The notes: generated by a model not told the origin, from the sequence alone. 64,000 bases of DNA from an uncultured Leptolyngbyaceae cyanobacterium (GCA_938023035.1 CALIDI010000029.1:53740-117739); one strand, 5' to 3'; positions 16,817-25,579 are shown, numbered from the stretch's first letter. Program-made: numbers and translations.

Positions 16817-17766
16817 TCGCTGCGATCGCAAAACGATGGTTGACTCCTAGAGGAAGGCTCGGGCACCCTCTCACCCCCTACCTGTTTTTGCTACCAGCCT
16901 TGTTAGTGCTCAGTCTAACAGTCTTTTACCCTGCCCTCCAGGCGTTTTACCTGAGCTTCACCCAATTTGAATTTAATCTGACCCGTCCTCCCCAATGGTC
17001 GGGATTAGAAAACTTTCAGCAGCTATGGGGTGAGATCCAGCGGGGCGATGTATTTTTGCAAACTGTGCGCAACACCCTGCTGTATCTCATCTGTGTGGTG
17101 CCGATTATGGTGGTGCTGCCCCTCGCCCTAGCAATTTTAGTCAATCAAAAGCTGCGCGGTATTCAATGGTTTCGCGCGGCTTACTATGTACCAGTAGTTA
17201 TTTCCATGGTAGTGGCTGGTATTTCCTGGAAGTGGCTCTATGAAGGCAAGGGCTTGCTGAATCAGATCCTGAGCCTAGTGGGTCTTCCTGCCGTTGGCTG
17301 GTTGACCGACCCAAACCTAGCACTGTTCAGCGTCATGGCGGTGACTATCTGGAAGGGCTTAGGCTACTACATGGTGATCTATCTAGCAGGGTTGCAAGCG
17401 ATTCCGCCAGAACTCTACGAAGCGGCTGCCATCGATGGTTCTGATGGTTGGTGCAAACACTGGGATATTACGCTTCCTCTGATGCGGCCCTACCTGCTGC
17501 TAGTGGCTGTTATCTCAGCGATCGCGGCTACCAAAGTCTTTGAAGAAGTCTACATCATGACCCAAGGCGGTCCCCGCAACGCCTCTAAGACAATTGTGTA
17601 CTACCTCTATGAGCAAGCCTTTGATGAACTGCGCTACAGCTACGCTTGCACCATTGGTTTAGTCATGTTTCTGGCAATTCTATTGCTTTCAGCCCTACGC
17701 CTCAGCCTCGAGCGCCTGACAGGCAACCTTCCAGAGGTCGCGACTGAAACAAAAACGATCGCATAA
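16813..17766 (+). CDS. Carbohydrate ABC transporter permease (MalF/UgpA type)
   Basis: An inner-membrane subunit of a binding-protein-dependent sugar importer. It has about six hydrophobic segments (for example LFLLPALLVLSLTVFYPALQ and TVRNTLLYLICVVPIMVVLP). The EAA loop that docks the ATPase reads YEAAAIDGSDGWCKHWDITL then PLMRPYL, with the conserved Gly. At 317 residues it is complete. It overlaps the upstream SRPBCC stop by 4 nt. The partner permease, binding protein and ATPase are not adjacent, so it is an orphan that must use subunits encoded elsewhere. The substrate cannot be told. Confidence 0.9.
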   Translation: MIAAIAKRWLTPRGRLGHPLTPYLFLLPALLVLSLTVFYPALQAFYLSFTQFEFNLTRPPQWSGLENFQQLWGEIQRGDVFLQTVRNTLLYLICVVPIMVVLPLALAILVNQKLRGIQWFRAAYYVPVVISMVVAGISWKWLYEGKGLLNQILSLVGLPAVGWLTDPNLALFSVMAVTIWKGLGYYMVIYLAGLQAIPPELYEAAAIDGSDGWCKHWDITLPLMRPYLLLVAVISAIAATKVFEEVYIMTQGGPRNASKTIVYYLYEQAFDELRYSYACTIGLVMFLAILLLSALRLSLERLTGNLPEVATETKTIA

Positions 17767-17809
17767 ACCCTTCTCTCATACAAATGAACTTTTTTAGATG
17801 CCCTATCTG

Positions 17810-17850
17810 GGAGTGCAACCGAAACAAAGATAGTCAGATAAACCCTTATC
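17810..17850 (+). repeat. Duplicated 3' end of the permease gene
   Basis: The segment 17810-17850 repeats 17735-17775, the last codons and stop of the permease gene, at a constant offset of 75 nt. Shared parts include ACYGAAACAAA and ATAAACCCTT. It is an untranslated relic of a tandem duplication. Confidence 0.6.
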
Positions 17851-17885
17851 CTAGAAATGAAGAGTCGAAAAAATCGAATTGAACT

Positions 17886-19364
17886 ATGCTCGCCTCAGAA
17901 ACCCTCTCCCCCCCTGCTGACTGGCAACCGATCATACAAGACTTGATGGCAATTCTGGGTGAGAAGGGGGTCGTGCGCCGTAAAGAAGAATTACTGGTTT
18001 ATGAATGTGACGGCCTCACCAGTTACCGCAAACGTCCAGCAGTAGTCGTCTTTCCCCGCACGACGGAAGAAGTGTCCCAAGTGATCCAGGTATGCGCCCG
18101 TCATCGGGTAGCGTTTGTCGCTAGGGGGGCAGGCACTGGCTTATCGGGTGGAGCCTTACCAGAAGAGAATTGTGTATTAATTGTAACAGCCCGCATGAAC
18201 CGAATTCTAGAAGTCGATCTGGATAGCCAGCGGGTTGTCGTGCAACCAGGGGTGATTAACAACTGGGTCACTCAGGCGGTGAGCGGTGCCGGGTTTTACT
18301 ATGCTCCTGACCCTTCCAGTCAAATTATTTGCTCTATTGGTGGCAATGTGGCCGAAAATTCTGGCGGCGTGCATTGTCTCAAATATGGAGTGACCACCAA
18401 CCATGTCCTCGGATTAAAGCTGGTATTACCCACGGGTGAAATTGTGGAAGTGGGAGGAGCCGTACCTGAAATGCCCGGGTATGACCTGACGGGGTTATTC
18501 GTAGGTTCGGAAGGCACCCTGGGAATTGCCACAGAAATTACGCTGAAAATTCTCAAAACGGCAGAGTCGATTCAGGTATTGCTGGCGGACTTTACCAGTG
18601 TGGAAGCGGCAGGAGCAACCGTTGCCGACATTATCGGGGCAGGCATTATTCCCGGCGGCATGGAAATGATGGACAACCTCAGCATCAATGCCGTCGAAGA
18701 TGTGGTGCAAACGGGCTGTTACCCCCGCGATGCCGCGGCAATTTTGTTGGTTGAGGTCGATGGGTTAGCCGTAGAAGCCCAAGAAAACGCCCACCGAGTC
18801 AAGGCGCTATGTTATAAAAATGGAGCACGTTCTGTGCAAATAGCAACTGACCCAGAAGAACGTCTGACCTTGTGGAAAGGTCGCAAAGCAGCCTTTGCGG
18901 CAATGGGTAGAATGTCGCCCGATTACTATGTGCAGGATGGGGTGATTCCCCGCACTCGATTGGAATATGTGCTGGGAGAAATCGCGGCCCTAGGCGAAAA
19001 ATACGGCTACTATGTGGCAAACGTTTTCCATGCCGGGGATGGAAACCTGCATCCCCTCATTCTCTACGACAACGCCCAGCCGGGTGCCCTAGAGCAAGTG
19101 GAAGCCCTTGGGGGAGAAATTCTGAAGCTGTGTGTGCGTGTGGGCGGCAGCATTTCAGGAGAGCACGGCATTGGAGCCGACAAGCGTTGCTATATGCCAG
19201 AGATGTTTAGCGCTACCGATTTAGAAACGATGCAGTGGGTGCGCCAGGTATTTGACCCCTTACGCATAGCTAACCCAACAAAGCTTTTACCGACCCCGCA
19301 AACTTGCGGTGAAGCCGCTCGGTCTTTGAATGCTGGCCAATTTGAGGATATTGAACGATTTTAG
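17886..19364 (+). CDS. glcD: Glycolate oxidase/dehydrogenase subunit GlcD (FAD-linked)
   Basis: Oxidises glycolate made by photorespiration to glyoxylate. It has an FAD-binding PCMH domain (about 45-225; PRTTEEVSQVIQVCARHRVA, then FVARGAGTGLSGGALPEE, then GVHCLKYGVTTNHVLGL) followed by the FAD-oxidase C domain (about 225-470), ending with VFHAGDGNLHPLILYD, SGEHGIGADKRCYMPEMF and DPLRIANPTKLLPT. At 492 residues it is full length. The ATG at 17886 gives the conserved N-terminus. No glcE or glcF is next to it, so it could also be a D-lactate dehydrogenase, but glycolate is the normal assignment in cyanobacteria. Confidence 0.9.
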   Translation: MLASETLSPPADWQPIIQDLMAILGEKGVVRRKEELLVYECDGLTSYRKRPAVVVFPRTTEEVSQVIQVCARHRVAFVARGAGTGLSGGALPEENCVLIVTARMNRILEVDLDSQRVVVQPGVINNWVTQAVSGAGFYYAPDPSSQIICSIGGNVAENSGGVHCLKYGVTTNHVLGLKLVLPTGEIVEVGGAVPEMPGYDLTGLFVGSEGTLGIATEITLKILKTAESIQVLLADFTSVEAAGATVADIIGAGIIPGGMEMMDNLSINAVEDVVQTGCYPRDAAAILLVEVDGLAVEAQENAHRVKALCYKNGARSVQIATDPEERLTLWKGRKAAFAAMGRMSPDYYVQDGVIPRTRLEYVLGEIAALGEKYGYYVANVFHAGDGNLHPLILYDNAQPGALEQVEALGGEILKLCVRVGGSISGEHGIGADKRCYMPEMFSATDLETMQWVRQVFDPLRIANPTKLLPTPQTCGEAARSLNAGQFEDIERF

Positions 19365-19411
19365 TGGCGTGTCTGAGGCAAAACTCTGGTATTTTGTCAG
19401 GGATTGAGTCG

Positions 19412-19446
19412 AAAAAATAAAGGGAGCAGTAACACCGACTCCCTTC
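19412..19446 (-). terminator. Intrinsic terminator of psaM
   Basis: Read on the minus strand, AAGGGAG (19446-19440) pairs with CTCCCTT (19427-19421) around a 12-nt loop and is followed directly by TATTTTTT. It lies 70 nt beyond the psaM stop. Confidence 0.75.
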
Positions 19447-19517
19447 GTCAAAGGATTAAAAGTGCTTCCCTGCGGGGAAGGTTGGCTCAAACGCTGGATG
19501 TTTGCTGACTCGTCTAC

Positions 19518-19607
19518 TTACTTGTAGAGAGCGGTGGCCAGACGAAAGGCCAGAATGCCAGGAACTAAGGCAATCACCAGAGCAACAAAAACTTGAGTAT
19601 CAGACAT
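19518..19607 (-). CDS. psaM: Photosystem I reaction centre subunit XII (PsaM)
   Basis: This 29-residue gene is easily missed. The minus strand reads MSDTQVFVALVIALVPGILA then FRLATALYK and stop. PsaM is a single-helix thylakoid protein of cyanobacterial photosystem I at the trimerisation domain; the family consensus (DTQVxVALVIAL, LAFRLxTxLY) is matched almost throughout. A strong AAGGAG lies 10 nt before the ATG, and an intrinsic terminator follows, so it is a monocistronic transcript convergent with glcD. Confidence 0.95.
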   Translation of the reverse strand: MSDTQVFVALVIALVPGILAFRLATALYK

Positions 19608-19936
19608 TGTGTTAAAACTCCTTAGCATCAGGGGTTACCGTTCCTAAATTTCAACCAAAATGGCTATTTGGGGAACATCTTGTTACAAGATGCAACACTG
19701 CAAAACTGGGTTTAACAGAGCTTGATGGTTCTGGGAGGGGGTTAGGCTTGATTTGAAGTTACTCAAACAAAGCCTAGGTTCAGCTAGATTCCGTTGATAT
19801 GATATGAATTTGAACCAAGCATGCGGTAGATGCCCAATTGAACGCTTGGTGCTGTGGGGCTTCTGCTTGCTAAAATTGCCAATCCTTCGACAAGCTCATC
19901 ACACATCCAGAATTCAAAATCAGAATCCAAAATAAT
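19608..19936. other. Divergent intergenic region
   Basis: About 330 nt between psaM (minus) and the SH3b gene (plus). It should hold the psaM promoter. I see no clear -35/-10 pair and no ORF or repeat. Confidence 0.4.
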
Positions 19937-20536
19937 ATGAAGCTTAAGCAGTTTTTTATTGCTGGGCTAAATGCACTGGCAACGATTCCCTTGGTGGCGA
20001 CGATCACACTTGCACGGCCGGCTGTTTTACGGGCCAATAACCCTGACGCTCGAATTAATGTGCGCACCGCCCCCACAGTTAATTCCAGTTCACCCAGCTA
20101 CGGGATTCCCGGCGATCGCGTCGAGATTTTACGCGAAGTCAGTGGCTCCGATGGCTTTACCTGGTACTACGTTGAATTCAACCGCTCACGGGTGCGCGGC
20201 TGGATTCGTGGCGACTTCATCCAAGTTGGGGGACGCCCGACCCCACCAGCTAACTGGAGCAAAACCTACAACTGTCGTGACTATACCGTCACCCTGAGCC
20301 AAGTCGGGTGCAGTGAGCGCTTTACATACCGGGCCTCTGGCACTTCGGGCAACCTGTTCCTGCAAAACGGGACGCGGCAAAATACTGGCTACGCCTGGCT
20401 GTACACCTTCAGCAATGGTGATACCACCTACGAGCTAATGGATGCCTGGGCCAATGCAGAATACCCAGACGGAGGTGCTTACCTGAGGGTTTATCGCGGC
20501 GATCGCGTCCTCTTAAACCGGGCATGTGAAAAGTAA
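19937..20536 (+). CDS. Secreted SH3b-domain protein
   Basis: A protein of 199 residues with a signal peptide (MKLKQFFIAGLNALATIPLV onward, probably cut near ARPA). Residues 35-95 form a bacterial SH3 domain (ARINVRTAPTVNSSSPSYGI, PGDRVEILRE, YYVEFNRSRVRGWIRGDFIQ). The C-terminal ~100 residues carry three Cys (YNCRDY, VGCSE, RACEK) and the pattern TYELMDAWANAEYPDGGAYL, an unnamed beta-rich domain shared with the broken paralogue at 22818. SH3b domains often bind cell-wall peptides. It is single, with no operon partner. The function is unknown beyond a periplasmic or cell-wall location. Confidence 0.82.
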   Translation: MKLKQFFIAGLNALATIPLVATITLARPAVLRANNPDARINVRTAPTVNSSSPSYGIPGDRVEILREVSGSDGFTWYYVEFNRSRVRGWIRGDFIQVGGRPTPPANWSKTYNCRDYTVTLSQVGCSERFTYRASGTSGNLFLQNGTRQNTGYAWLYTFSNGDTTYELMDAWANAEYPDGGAYLRVYRGDRVLLNRACEK

Positions 20537-20673
20537 AGTCATTGCTCCTAGCTGAGAGGAAGGTGACAGCAGTTGGGTGGAGGCGCAAACGTGGGCGCGG
20601 GCACACAGACAAAATCCCCAGCGACGAGGGCCATGCCCAATGAAATTCAAAATTCACCCTTTCTCCGACCCAA

Positions 20674-21933
20674 TCACCTCAAGGCCCAAGCCAGAAAACG
20701 TTCGGTGTAGTAGAGCGCCAGTTGATTACTGACCCCCCCAAACACTTGGTCAAAAGCATGTTCCGCCCAGGGAATTTCTAGCCAAACCGTTTGGGTTCCA
20801 GTTGCCTGCAGTTTTGTATACAGCACTCGCCCAAACTTTGCCTCTACAACATGATCGCGTCCTCCATAAACCAGCAGGGATGGAGGAAGAGGCCGGTTAA
20901 CATACTCGTAAGGAGAAGCCTGCCGGTAAAGATCAGGCACATCAGTCGGGCTCCCCCCTAAGAAAGCCCGCAAGACGGCACGGCTATCGATGGGGTCAGG
21001 TTGGGGTGGGTCATTGTAGCCACGGGTCAGATCGACCGGGCCGTAGTAGTCAATCACCGCACGAATCGGAAAATCATTGGTTTGATAGGCGGCTAGCATG
21101 GCCAGATGTGCCCCTGCCGAGCGACCCATGATGGCAAGACGCTCCCAGTCAACCCCCAGGAAATGGGCCTGCTGTTGAATATAGGTTAGCGCCATGCGGA
21201 CATCCTCAATTTGGGCAGGAAAGCAATGCTGGGGGGCATGACGATAGGCGATCGCCACCACCGTATACCCCTGACCAGCCAGGTAGCGGTTAAAGGGCGC
21301 ATCATCGTTGGGGCTACCCCGTTGCCAGGCTCCTCCATAGATCATCACCAGGGTTGGATGCGGCCCTTGCATCATGGGGCGATAGACCGTCAGCGTTAAT
21401 GGCACTCCGGCGGGTTGGGCAAAGGCAATACCAGATTCCACCTGCACCGGGTTTGTGGGAGCAATTCCCCTCCAGCTATCAGCCAGTATCAGGGGTTGGG
21501 GCCGCAAGGTCGCCTGTTGAGCGGGCGCAATTTGGTTGAGATAATCTTTCCCCAGCGCTGCTTGCATGCTCTGCTCAGCCCGGTGCTGGGTAGCGGCAAA
21601 CTGACTCAAAGGCAAACTGCTGATAACCAGACTGGCCAAGCCAATCCCCCAAAAGAGCCACAGCCACCCCTGGAGCCGGAAACTATACCAAATGAGACAA
21701 AGGGCGATCGCATTGGTTGCCATTAACCATGGGCTAATCTCTGGTGCACCGACCCCTAGTGGTAAAAGGGTCAGTGTTGGAGCCGGCACCACAATCCAGG
21801 CGGTTAAGAACCAAGAAACGCCACTCAGTAGAAATGTCAGAACTCTCAAAGGAGGATGCCAGGGAAGTGCCACAGGAATGACCGTAAAAACAGCATATCT
21901 ATTTGATGCTACCCCTATCCCCCTGTTTCTCAT
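20674..21933 (-). CDS. Membrane-anchored alpha/beta hydrolase (esterase/BD-FAE type)
   Basis: A protein of 419 residues. The N-terminal third has three or four hydrophobic segments (LRVLTFLLSGVSWFLTAWIV; MATNAIALCLIWYSFRL; GWLWLFWGIGLASLVISSL), so the enzyme is anchored in the membrane. The C-terminal hydrolase domain has the oxyanion motif as IYGGAWQRGSP (Tyr for the usual His of HGG), the nucleophile in IMGRSAGAHLA (GxSxG), Asp in GGRDHVVEAKF and His in WAEHAFD. The closest families are carboxylesterases and feruloyl/acetylxylan esterase-like proteins. The start at 21933 gives an unusually long N-terminus, so the true start may be slightly inside. Confidence 0.82.
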   Translation of the reverse strand: MRNRGIGVASNRYAVFTVIPVALPWHPPLRVLTFLLSGVSWFLTAWIVVPAPTLTLLPLGVGAPEISPWLMATNAIALCLIWYSFRLQGWLWLFWGIGLASLVISSLPLSQFAATQHRAEQSMQAALGKDYLNQIAPAQQATLRPQPLILADSWRGIAPTNPVQVESGIAFAQPAGVPLTLTVYRPMMQGPHPTLVMIYGGAWQRGSPNDDAPFNRYLAGQGYTVVAIAYRHAPQHCFPAQIEDVRMALTYIQQQAHFLGVDWERLAIMGRSAGAHLAMLAAYQTNDFPIRAVIDYYGPVDLTRGYNDPPQPDPIDSRAVLRAFLGGSPTDVPDLYRQASPYEYVNRPLPPSLLVYGGRDHVVEAKFGRVLYTKLQATGTQTVWLEIPWAEHAFDQVFGGVSNQLALYYTERFLAWALR

Positions 21934-22156
21934 AGCGACAGCGAGTTAGACATCCTACCCAGCATTGGCGATTGGGCACTGGTTAAGCACTGGATTTTGT
22001 CCTCAGTGTTCTGACCCGAGCGATCGCATCGCTACGTAGAATTCAATACGCAGAACTCAAAAGGTAAAGCAAAAGACATTACTATATCTGGACAGGAATC
22101 ACCCCATTCGCCCTCACCCTAGCCCTCTTCCAAAGGGACAGAAAATCCGGATCTCT
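21934..22156. other. Intergenic region preceding a repeat cluster
   Basis: No gene is seen. From about 22095 the sequence joins repeat family C, then a family B end (22222-22247) and family A (22452-22603). The whole 21.9-22.8 kb stretch is therefore mostly dispersed repeats. Confidence 0.45.
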
Positions 22157-22220
22157 TGCTCTCTGCCCTCAATGGAAGAAGAGTATAGCGCTGACAGGCA
22201 TTCAAGAAAGGGGATGCGGG
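22095..22220 (+). repeat. Repeat family C, copy 1
   Basis: The conserved 3' part reads CTCTGCCCTCAATGG, TATAGCGCTGACAGGC, ATTCAAGAAAGGGGATGCGGG split here as ATTCAAGAAAG and GGGATGCGGG. It is homologous to the reverse strand of 62087-62222 and, for the 3' half, to 52427-52482. Short frames across it are not genes. Confidence 0.65.
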
Positions 22221-22221
22221 C

Positions 22222-22247
22222 AATTTATCCCTTCGTTAAGCAACGCC
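22222..22247 (-). repeat. Repeat family B, solo terminal fragment
   Basis: On the minus strand, GGCGTTGCTTAACGAAGGG then ATAAATTG, nearly identical to the left ends of both full family B copies. No matching right end was found within 200 nt, so it is a truncated copy joined to repeat C. Confidence 0.65.
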
Positions 22248-22451
22248 AGGTGAAAAAGGCTTGGCCCATCAGTAATTTCAAGCTACATAAATCGTTGGCT
22301 GATTGCTGCCAAGGTAGAGTAAAGACTTTGCCAGGTGCAAAACACCAGGCTGGTTAACTGGCCAACGGTTTCTCCTAGGTGGTTGTCTGCACAACCTTAG
22401 TCATCTGATTAGCAGACAGAATATCAGAAGCTTTAGTTGTTTTGTCCGAGA

Positions 22452-22603
22452 GCATGTCACCTTTTCAGATCCTCATCCCCCAGTTTCTTCTCTCAGGTTG
22501 GGAGAAGGGGGGCCGAGCTATCTCAAAGTCCCTCTCCCAAATTGGGAGAGGGATTAAAGCCCTGCGGGCATACCAGAAAAGGGTGAGGGCAAAAGTGACA
22601 TGC
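22452..22603. repeat. Repeat family A, copy 1 (152 bp, inverted ends)
   Basis: Ends GCATGTCACCTTTT and AAAAGTGACATGC pair as terminal inverted repeats. Inside are two more palindromes of the CTCTCCCAAATTGGGAGAGG type. Related copies lie at 28358, 42143 and 53801. Confidence 0.8.
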
Positions 22604-22817
22604 ACCCTTTTGTCAGCCAATCAGAACACGAGGTCTTGACCCAAACTTCAAAATTAAGGACGCGAAATTTGCAGACTTGGATAAGTAGTCGATGAATAGA
22701 TTCAGCCCTGTGCCTAGTTCAGACCTAAAAGTTTGCCTGTTTGTCTGTGAGAAAACGACCCGTTTCGAGTTGCATTTGGTTTAGCTTCTTTTCTAAATCG
22801 TTGATGGATGAGTCTCT

Positions 22818-23468
22818 ATGAAATTGAAATTGATTTTTAGTGTGACTACGATCGCCCTAGCCCTGATGGCTTCATCGGCCCTGATCGCTTCCGCCCGTCC
22901 AGCCTGATTAACCGCCAAGGATGCAGACGCTGAAATCAATGTACGCCAGGCTCCTGACTTAAACAGTCAGATTTTACACTATGGTCTTCCTGGCGATCAG
23001 GTTGAGGTGCTGTATTCGCTTCCGGGTCGAGAGAGCGAGGGTATTAGCGAAGAAGGGTGGCACTATGTTCGCTTTTTGCGCAGCGGTGCCCTCGGCTGGG
23101 TGCGAGCGGATTTTTTGCAGCTAGAAGCAATGCCCGCCCCCCGCTGGTCAAAGACCTACCAATGTGGTGAATATCGCGTCACGCTGCGGCAGTATGGCTC
23201 CTCCTACAGCTTTGAGTACCGGGGTGGCTGGAATCAAGACTTCTTGCTGGCCCATGTGGCCGAGGGCGATCGCAGCAATACGGGCGCAGACTGGGCCTAT
23301 CGCTTTTACTTACCGCATTACAATAGAACCTCTAGAATATACACTTTGACCGATGCCTGGGGCACCCAAGTCGGCGATACTGGCTTTGCCACATTTCGGG
23401 TAGAGTCCTATGCATCACGGAATGCGCGATCGCCCCAATGGCAAATCCAGCGCTCCTGCTCGAAATAG
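22818..23468 (+). pseudogene. SH3b-domain protein interrupted by an in-frame TGA
   Basis: A paralogue of the intact gene at 19937. The ATG at 22818 opens a signal peptide (MKLKLIFSVTTIALALMASS then ALIASARPA). Codon 30 is then TGA (22905-22907), after which the same frame continues LTAKDADAEINVRQAPDLN, YGLPGDQVEVLY, GALGWVRADFLQLEA and ends RSCSK at 23468. The paralogue has Val in the place of the stop (ARPAVLRANNPDARINVR). The rest of the frame (about 185 codons) has no further lesion and retains its three Cys positions, so the mutation is recent, is a sequencing error, or is read through. Internal starts such as the one at 23007 would lack the signal peptide and half of the SH3 domain. Confidence 0.85.
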
Positions 23469-23540
23469 AAAGAATCACTAAAAGCAGTGGGAGACTCCGG
23501 AGCAGACGTATCGCGATCGCTAGGTCTGAAAAGACTATCA

Positions 23541-23627
23541 GGGGTTTGAGGCGGTGTGGAGATGCCACCCCCAGCCAAGGCTTTCATCTCTGCACCCCAT
23601 TCTTAACCTTGGTTTGTACTGCGACAT
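23541..23627. repeat. Repeat family E, copy 2
   Basis: GATGCCACCCCCAGCCAAGG, TCTGCACCCC, TTAACCTTGGTTTGTACTGC then GACATA. It is directly joined to family F copy 2. Compare 7771 and 32216. Confidence 0.65.
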
Positions 23628-23757
23628 AGCCCTCGCCATGCAGATTAGGACACCTTCACACCCATAAACCTCTGTCACGCCGTCCTTTTGGATCTGTTTC
23701 CAATCCCCTATCTACTGCTAGATAATCCGGTGCAAAGCCCTTCTGGCAGGCTTAAAG
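23626..23757. repeat. Repeat family F, copy 2
   Basis: ATAGCCCTCGCCATGCAGA then TTAGGACACCTTCACACCCA. It aligns end to end with 10832-10973. It lies in the leader of the response regulator gene. Confidence 0.65.
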
Positions 23758-24007
23758 CGTCGTTATCAGTTCTTTTATACTAAGTGTAGAGAGATAGAAT
23801 GGGGCAACCACTCTATAACCGGCAGGCCCCTAAAGGGACTGCAAGTGAATAATGCGCTGTAGGGCGATTGCGGGCTGAGCACAGTCGTATCGTAAAGCAA
23901 CATGAACGCGCAGGAGCCTCTTGATTGGAGAAAACCTGCTCAGACAGCATGTTACTTTCCGGCAAGTCCCTACGCTTTTTTCAATCAGGAACTTAAACAA
24001 CCGATTT

Positions 24008-25579
24008 ATGCGAATCCTACTAGTGGACGATGATGAGCTACTGACCCAGACCTTGGCCCATTTTTTAACCTCCCAAAACTATGTCGTTGATGTCGCAAGG
24101 GACGGTGAAGCAGGATGGGATTATGCCCAAATGGTGACCTACGATCTGATTGTATTAGATATCAATCTGCCAAAGTTAAATGGCGTCCGTCTCTGCCAAA
24201 AACTGAGACAAAGCCAGTGTACCAGCCCGATTCTATTGCTGACGGCGCGAGGGCAAAGTGCAGACAAAGTCATTGGACTAGATGCAGGAGCCGACGATTA
24301 CCTAGTGAAACCCTGCACCAAGGAAGAACTCTCTGCCCGCATTCGCGCCTTACTCCGCCGTCAAAACACAACAGCAACGCCCCAACTGAAATGGGGCAAT
24401 TTATCCCTCGATCCATCAAGTTGTGAAGTGACCTATAACGGCCAGCTTTTAGCCCTCTCTCCTAAGGAATACGCACTCCTCGAGCTATTTCTGCGCCATC
24501 CTCAACGGGTCTTTAGCACTCATAGCATTCTCGAAAACCTTTGGGGGTTTGATGCCCCTGGAGAAGAAACAGTACGAACGCTGATTAAGCGCTTGCGGCA
24601 AAAACTCAAATCTGGTGGAGCCACCGATGTAATTGATACAGTCTATGGCGTTGGCTATCGCCTCAAACCAGCGAATGATGCGGCAAACTCTACCCAGCTT
24701 GAAGACCAAGTTCAAGTCTCAACAGCCAACCAGGCAAGGACTGCCGCGATCGCCCTTTGGGAACAATTTAAACCCCCCATCTTAGAGCGCCTACTTAGTC
24801 TCCAACAGGCTGTTGCACTGCTCAAACTCGGCACCTTTTCTGAAGAGTTGCGCCAGACGGCAATCAGCAACGCGCACAAACTCATCGGCTCTCTAGGAAT
24901 GTTTGGCTTCCCAGAAGGCTCTCGGTTAGCCCAAGCAATTGAGCAATGGTTACAGACAAACGTAGAGCCAGCAGAAGTTGACCCTTTACAGGCCCTAGTT
25001 ACGGCGTTGCAACAAGAGTTAGAAAAGCTCCCTCAGCTATCAGACAATGACCTACTCACTAGCTTAAGCGAAACAGAGAATGAGTCTCCGGCAGAAATAC
25101 CGCCATTGACACCTCTAGATCCTGAATTAGATCCTGGAGCCAGGATCGAGCAATCCTCACAACTCAACCCCTTTTCCCTCATTAAAGTGTTAGTTGTGGA
25201 TGATGATCGCCTATTGCTGGGGGCTTTACAACAATCTCTGCCCCAATGGGGCATCCAAGTCTCAGCCCTAAGTGACCCCACGCAACTGTGGGATGGCCTA
25301 GCCAGTGAAAGACCTGATCTGCTGATTCTGGATGTGGATATGCCGCAGATTAATGGGATTAAGTTGTGCCAAGCTATCCGCAAAGAAAAGGATTGGAACG
25401 GACTGCCAATTTTGTTTCTAACCGCTCACCGTGATTCCGACATGATTCTGCAACTTTACAGTGCCGGGGCCGATGATTATATGGCTAAGCCTTTTACTGA
25501 ACGGGAATTAGTGACTCGTATCTTCAATCGATTAGAGCGGCATCGGCAATCACGCACATGGAAAAAACCACTGCCTTAG
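24008..25579 (+). CDS. Response regulator: receiver - OmpR-type DNA-binding - HPt - receiver
   Basis: A protein of about 523 residues. Receiver 1 (1-118) starts MRILLVDDDELLTQTL and has phosphoacceptor LIVLDINLPKLNGV and Lys in YLVKPCTKEEL. A winged-helix OmpR DNA-binding domain follows (about 130-225; LALSPKEYALLELFLRHPQR, TVRTLIKRLRQKL, IDTVYGVGYRL). Then comes an HPt domain with AHKLIGSLGMFGF (phospho-His), and a C-terminal receiver (about 395-520; KVLVVDDDRLLLGALQQSL, LILDVDMPQINGI, DYMAKPFTERELV). The ATG at 24008 is preferred to a TTG at 23921 because it begins exactly at the receiver. The layout allows an intramolecular relay to DNA. It heads the signalling island. Confidence 0.9.
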   Translation: MRILLVDDDELLTQTLAHFLTSQNYVVDVARDGEAGWDYAQMVTYDLIVLDINLPKLNGVRLCQKLRQSQCTSPILLLTARGQSADKVIGLDAGADDYLVKPCTKEELSARIRALLRRQNTTATPQLKWGNLSLDPSSCEVTYNGQLLALSPKEYALLELFLRHPQRVFSTHSILENLWGFDAPGEETVRTLIKRLRQKLKSGGATDVIDTVYGVGYRLKPANDAANSTQLEDQVQVSTANQARTAAIALWEQFKPPILERLLSLQQAVALLKLGTFSEELRQTAISNAHKLIGSLGMFGFPEGSRLAQAIEQWLQTNVEPAEVDPLQALVTALQQELEKLPQLSDNDLLTSLSETENESPAEIPPLTPLDPELDPGARIEQSSQLNPFSLIKVLVVDDDRLLLGALQQSLPQWGIQVSALSDPTQLWDGLASERPDLLILDVDMPQINGIKLCQAIRKEKDWNGLPILFLTAHRDSDMILQLYSAGADDYMAKPFTERELVTRIFNRLERHRQSRTWKKPLP

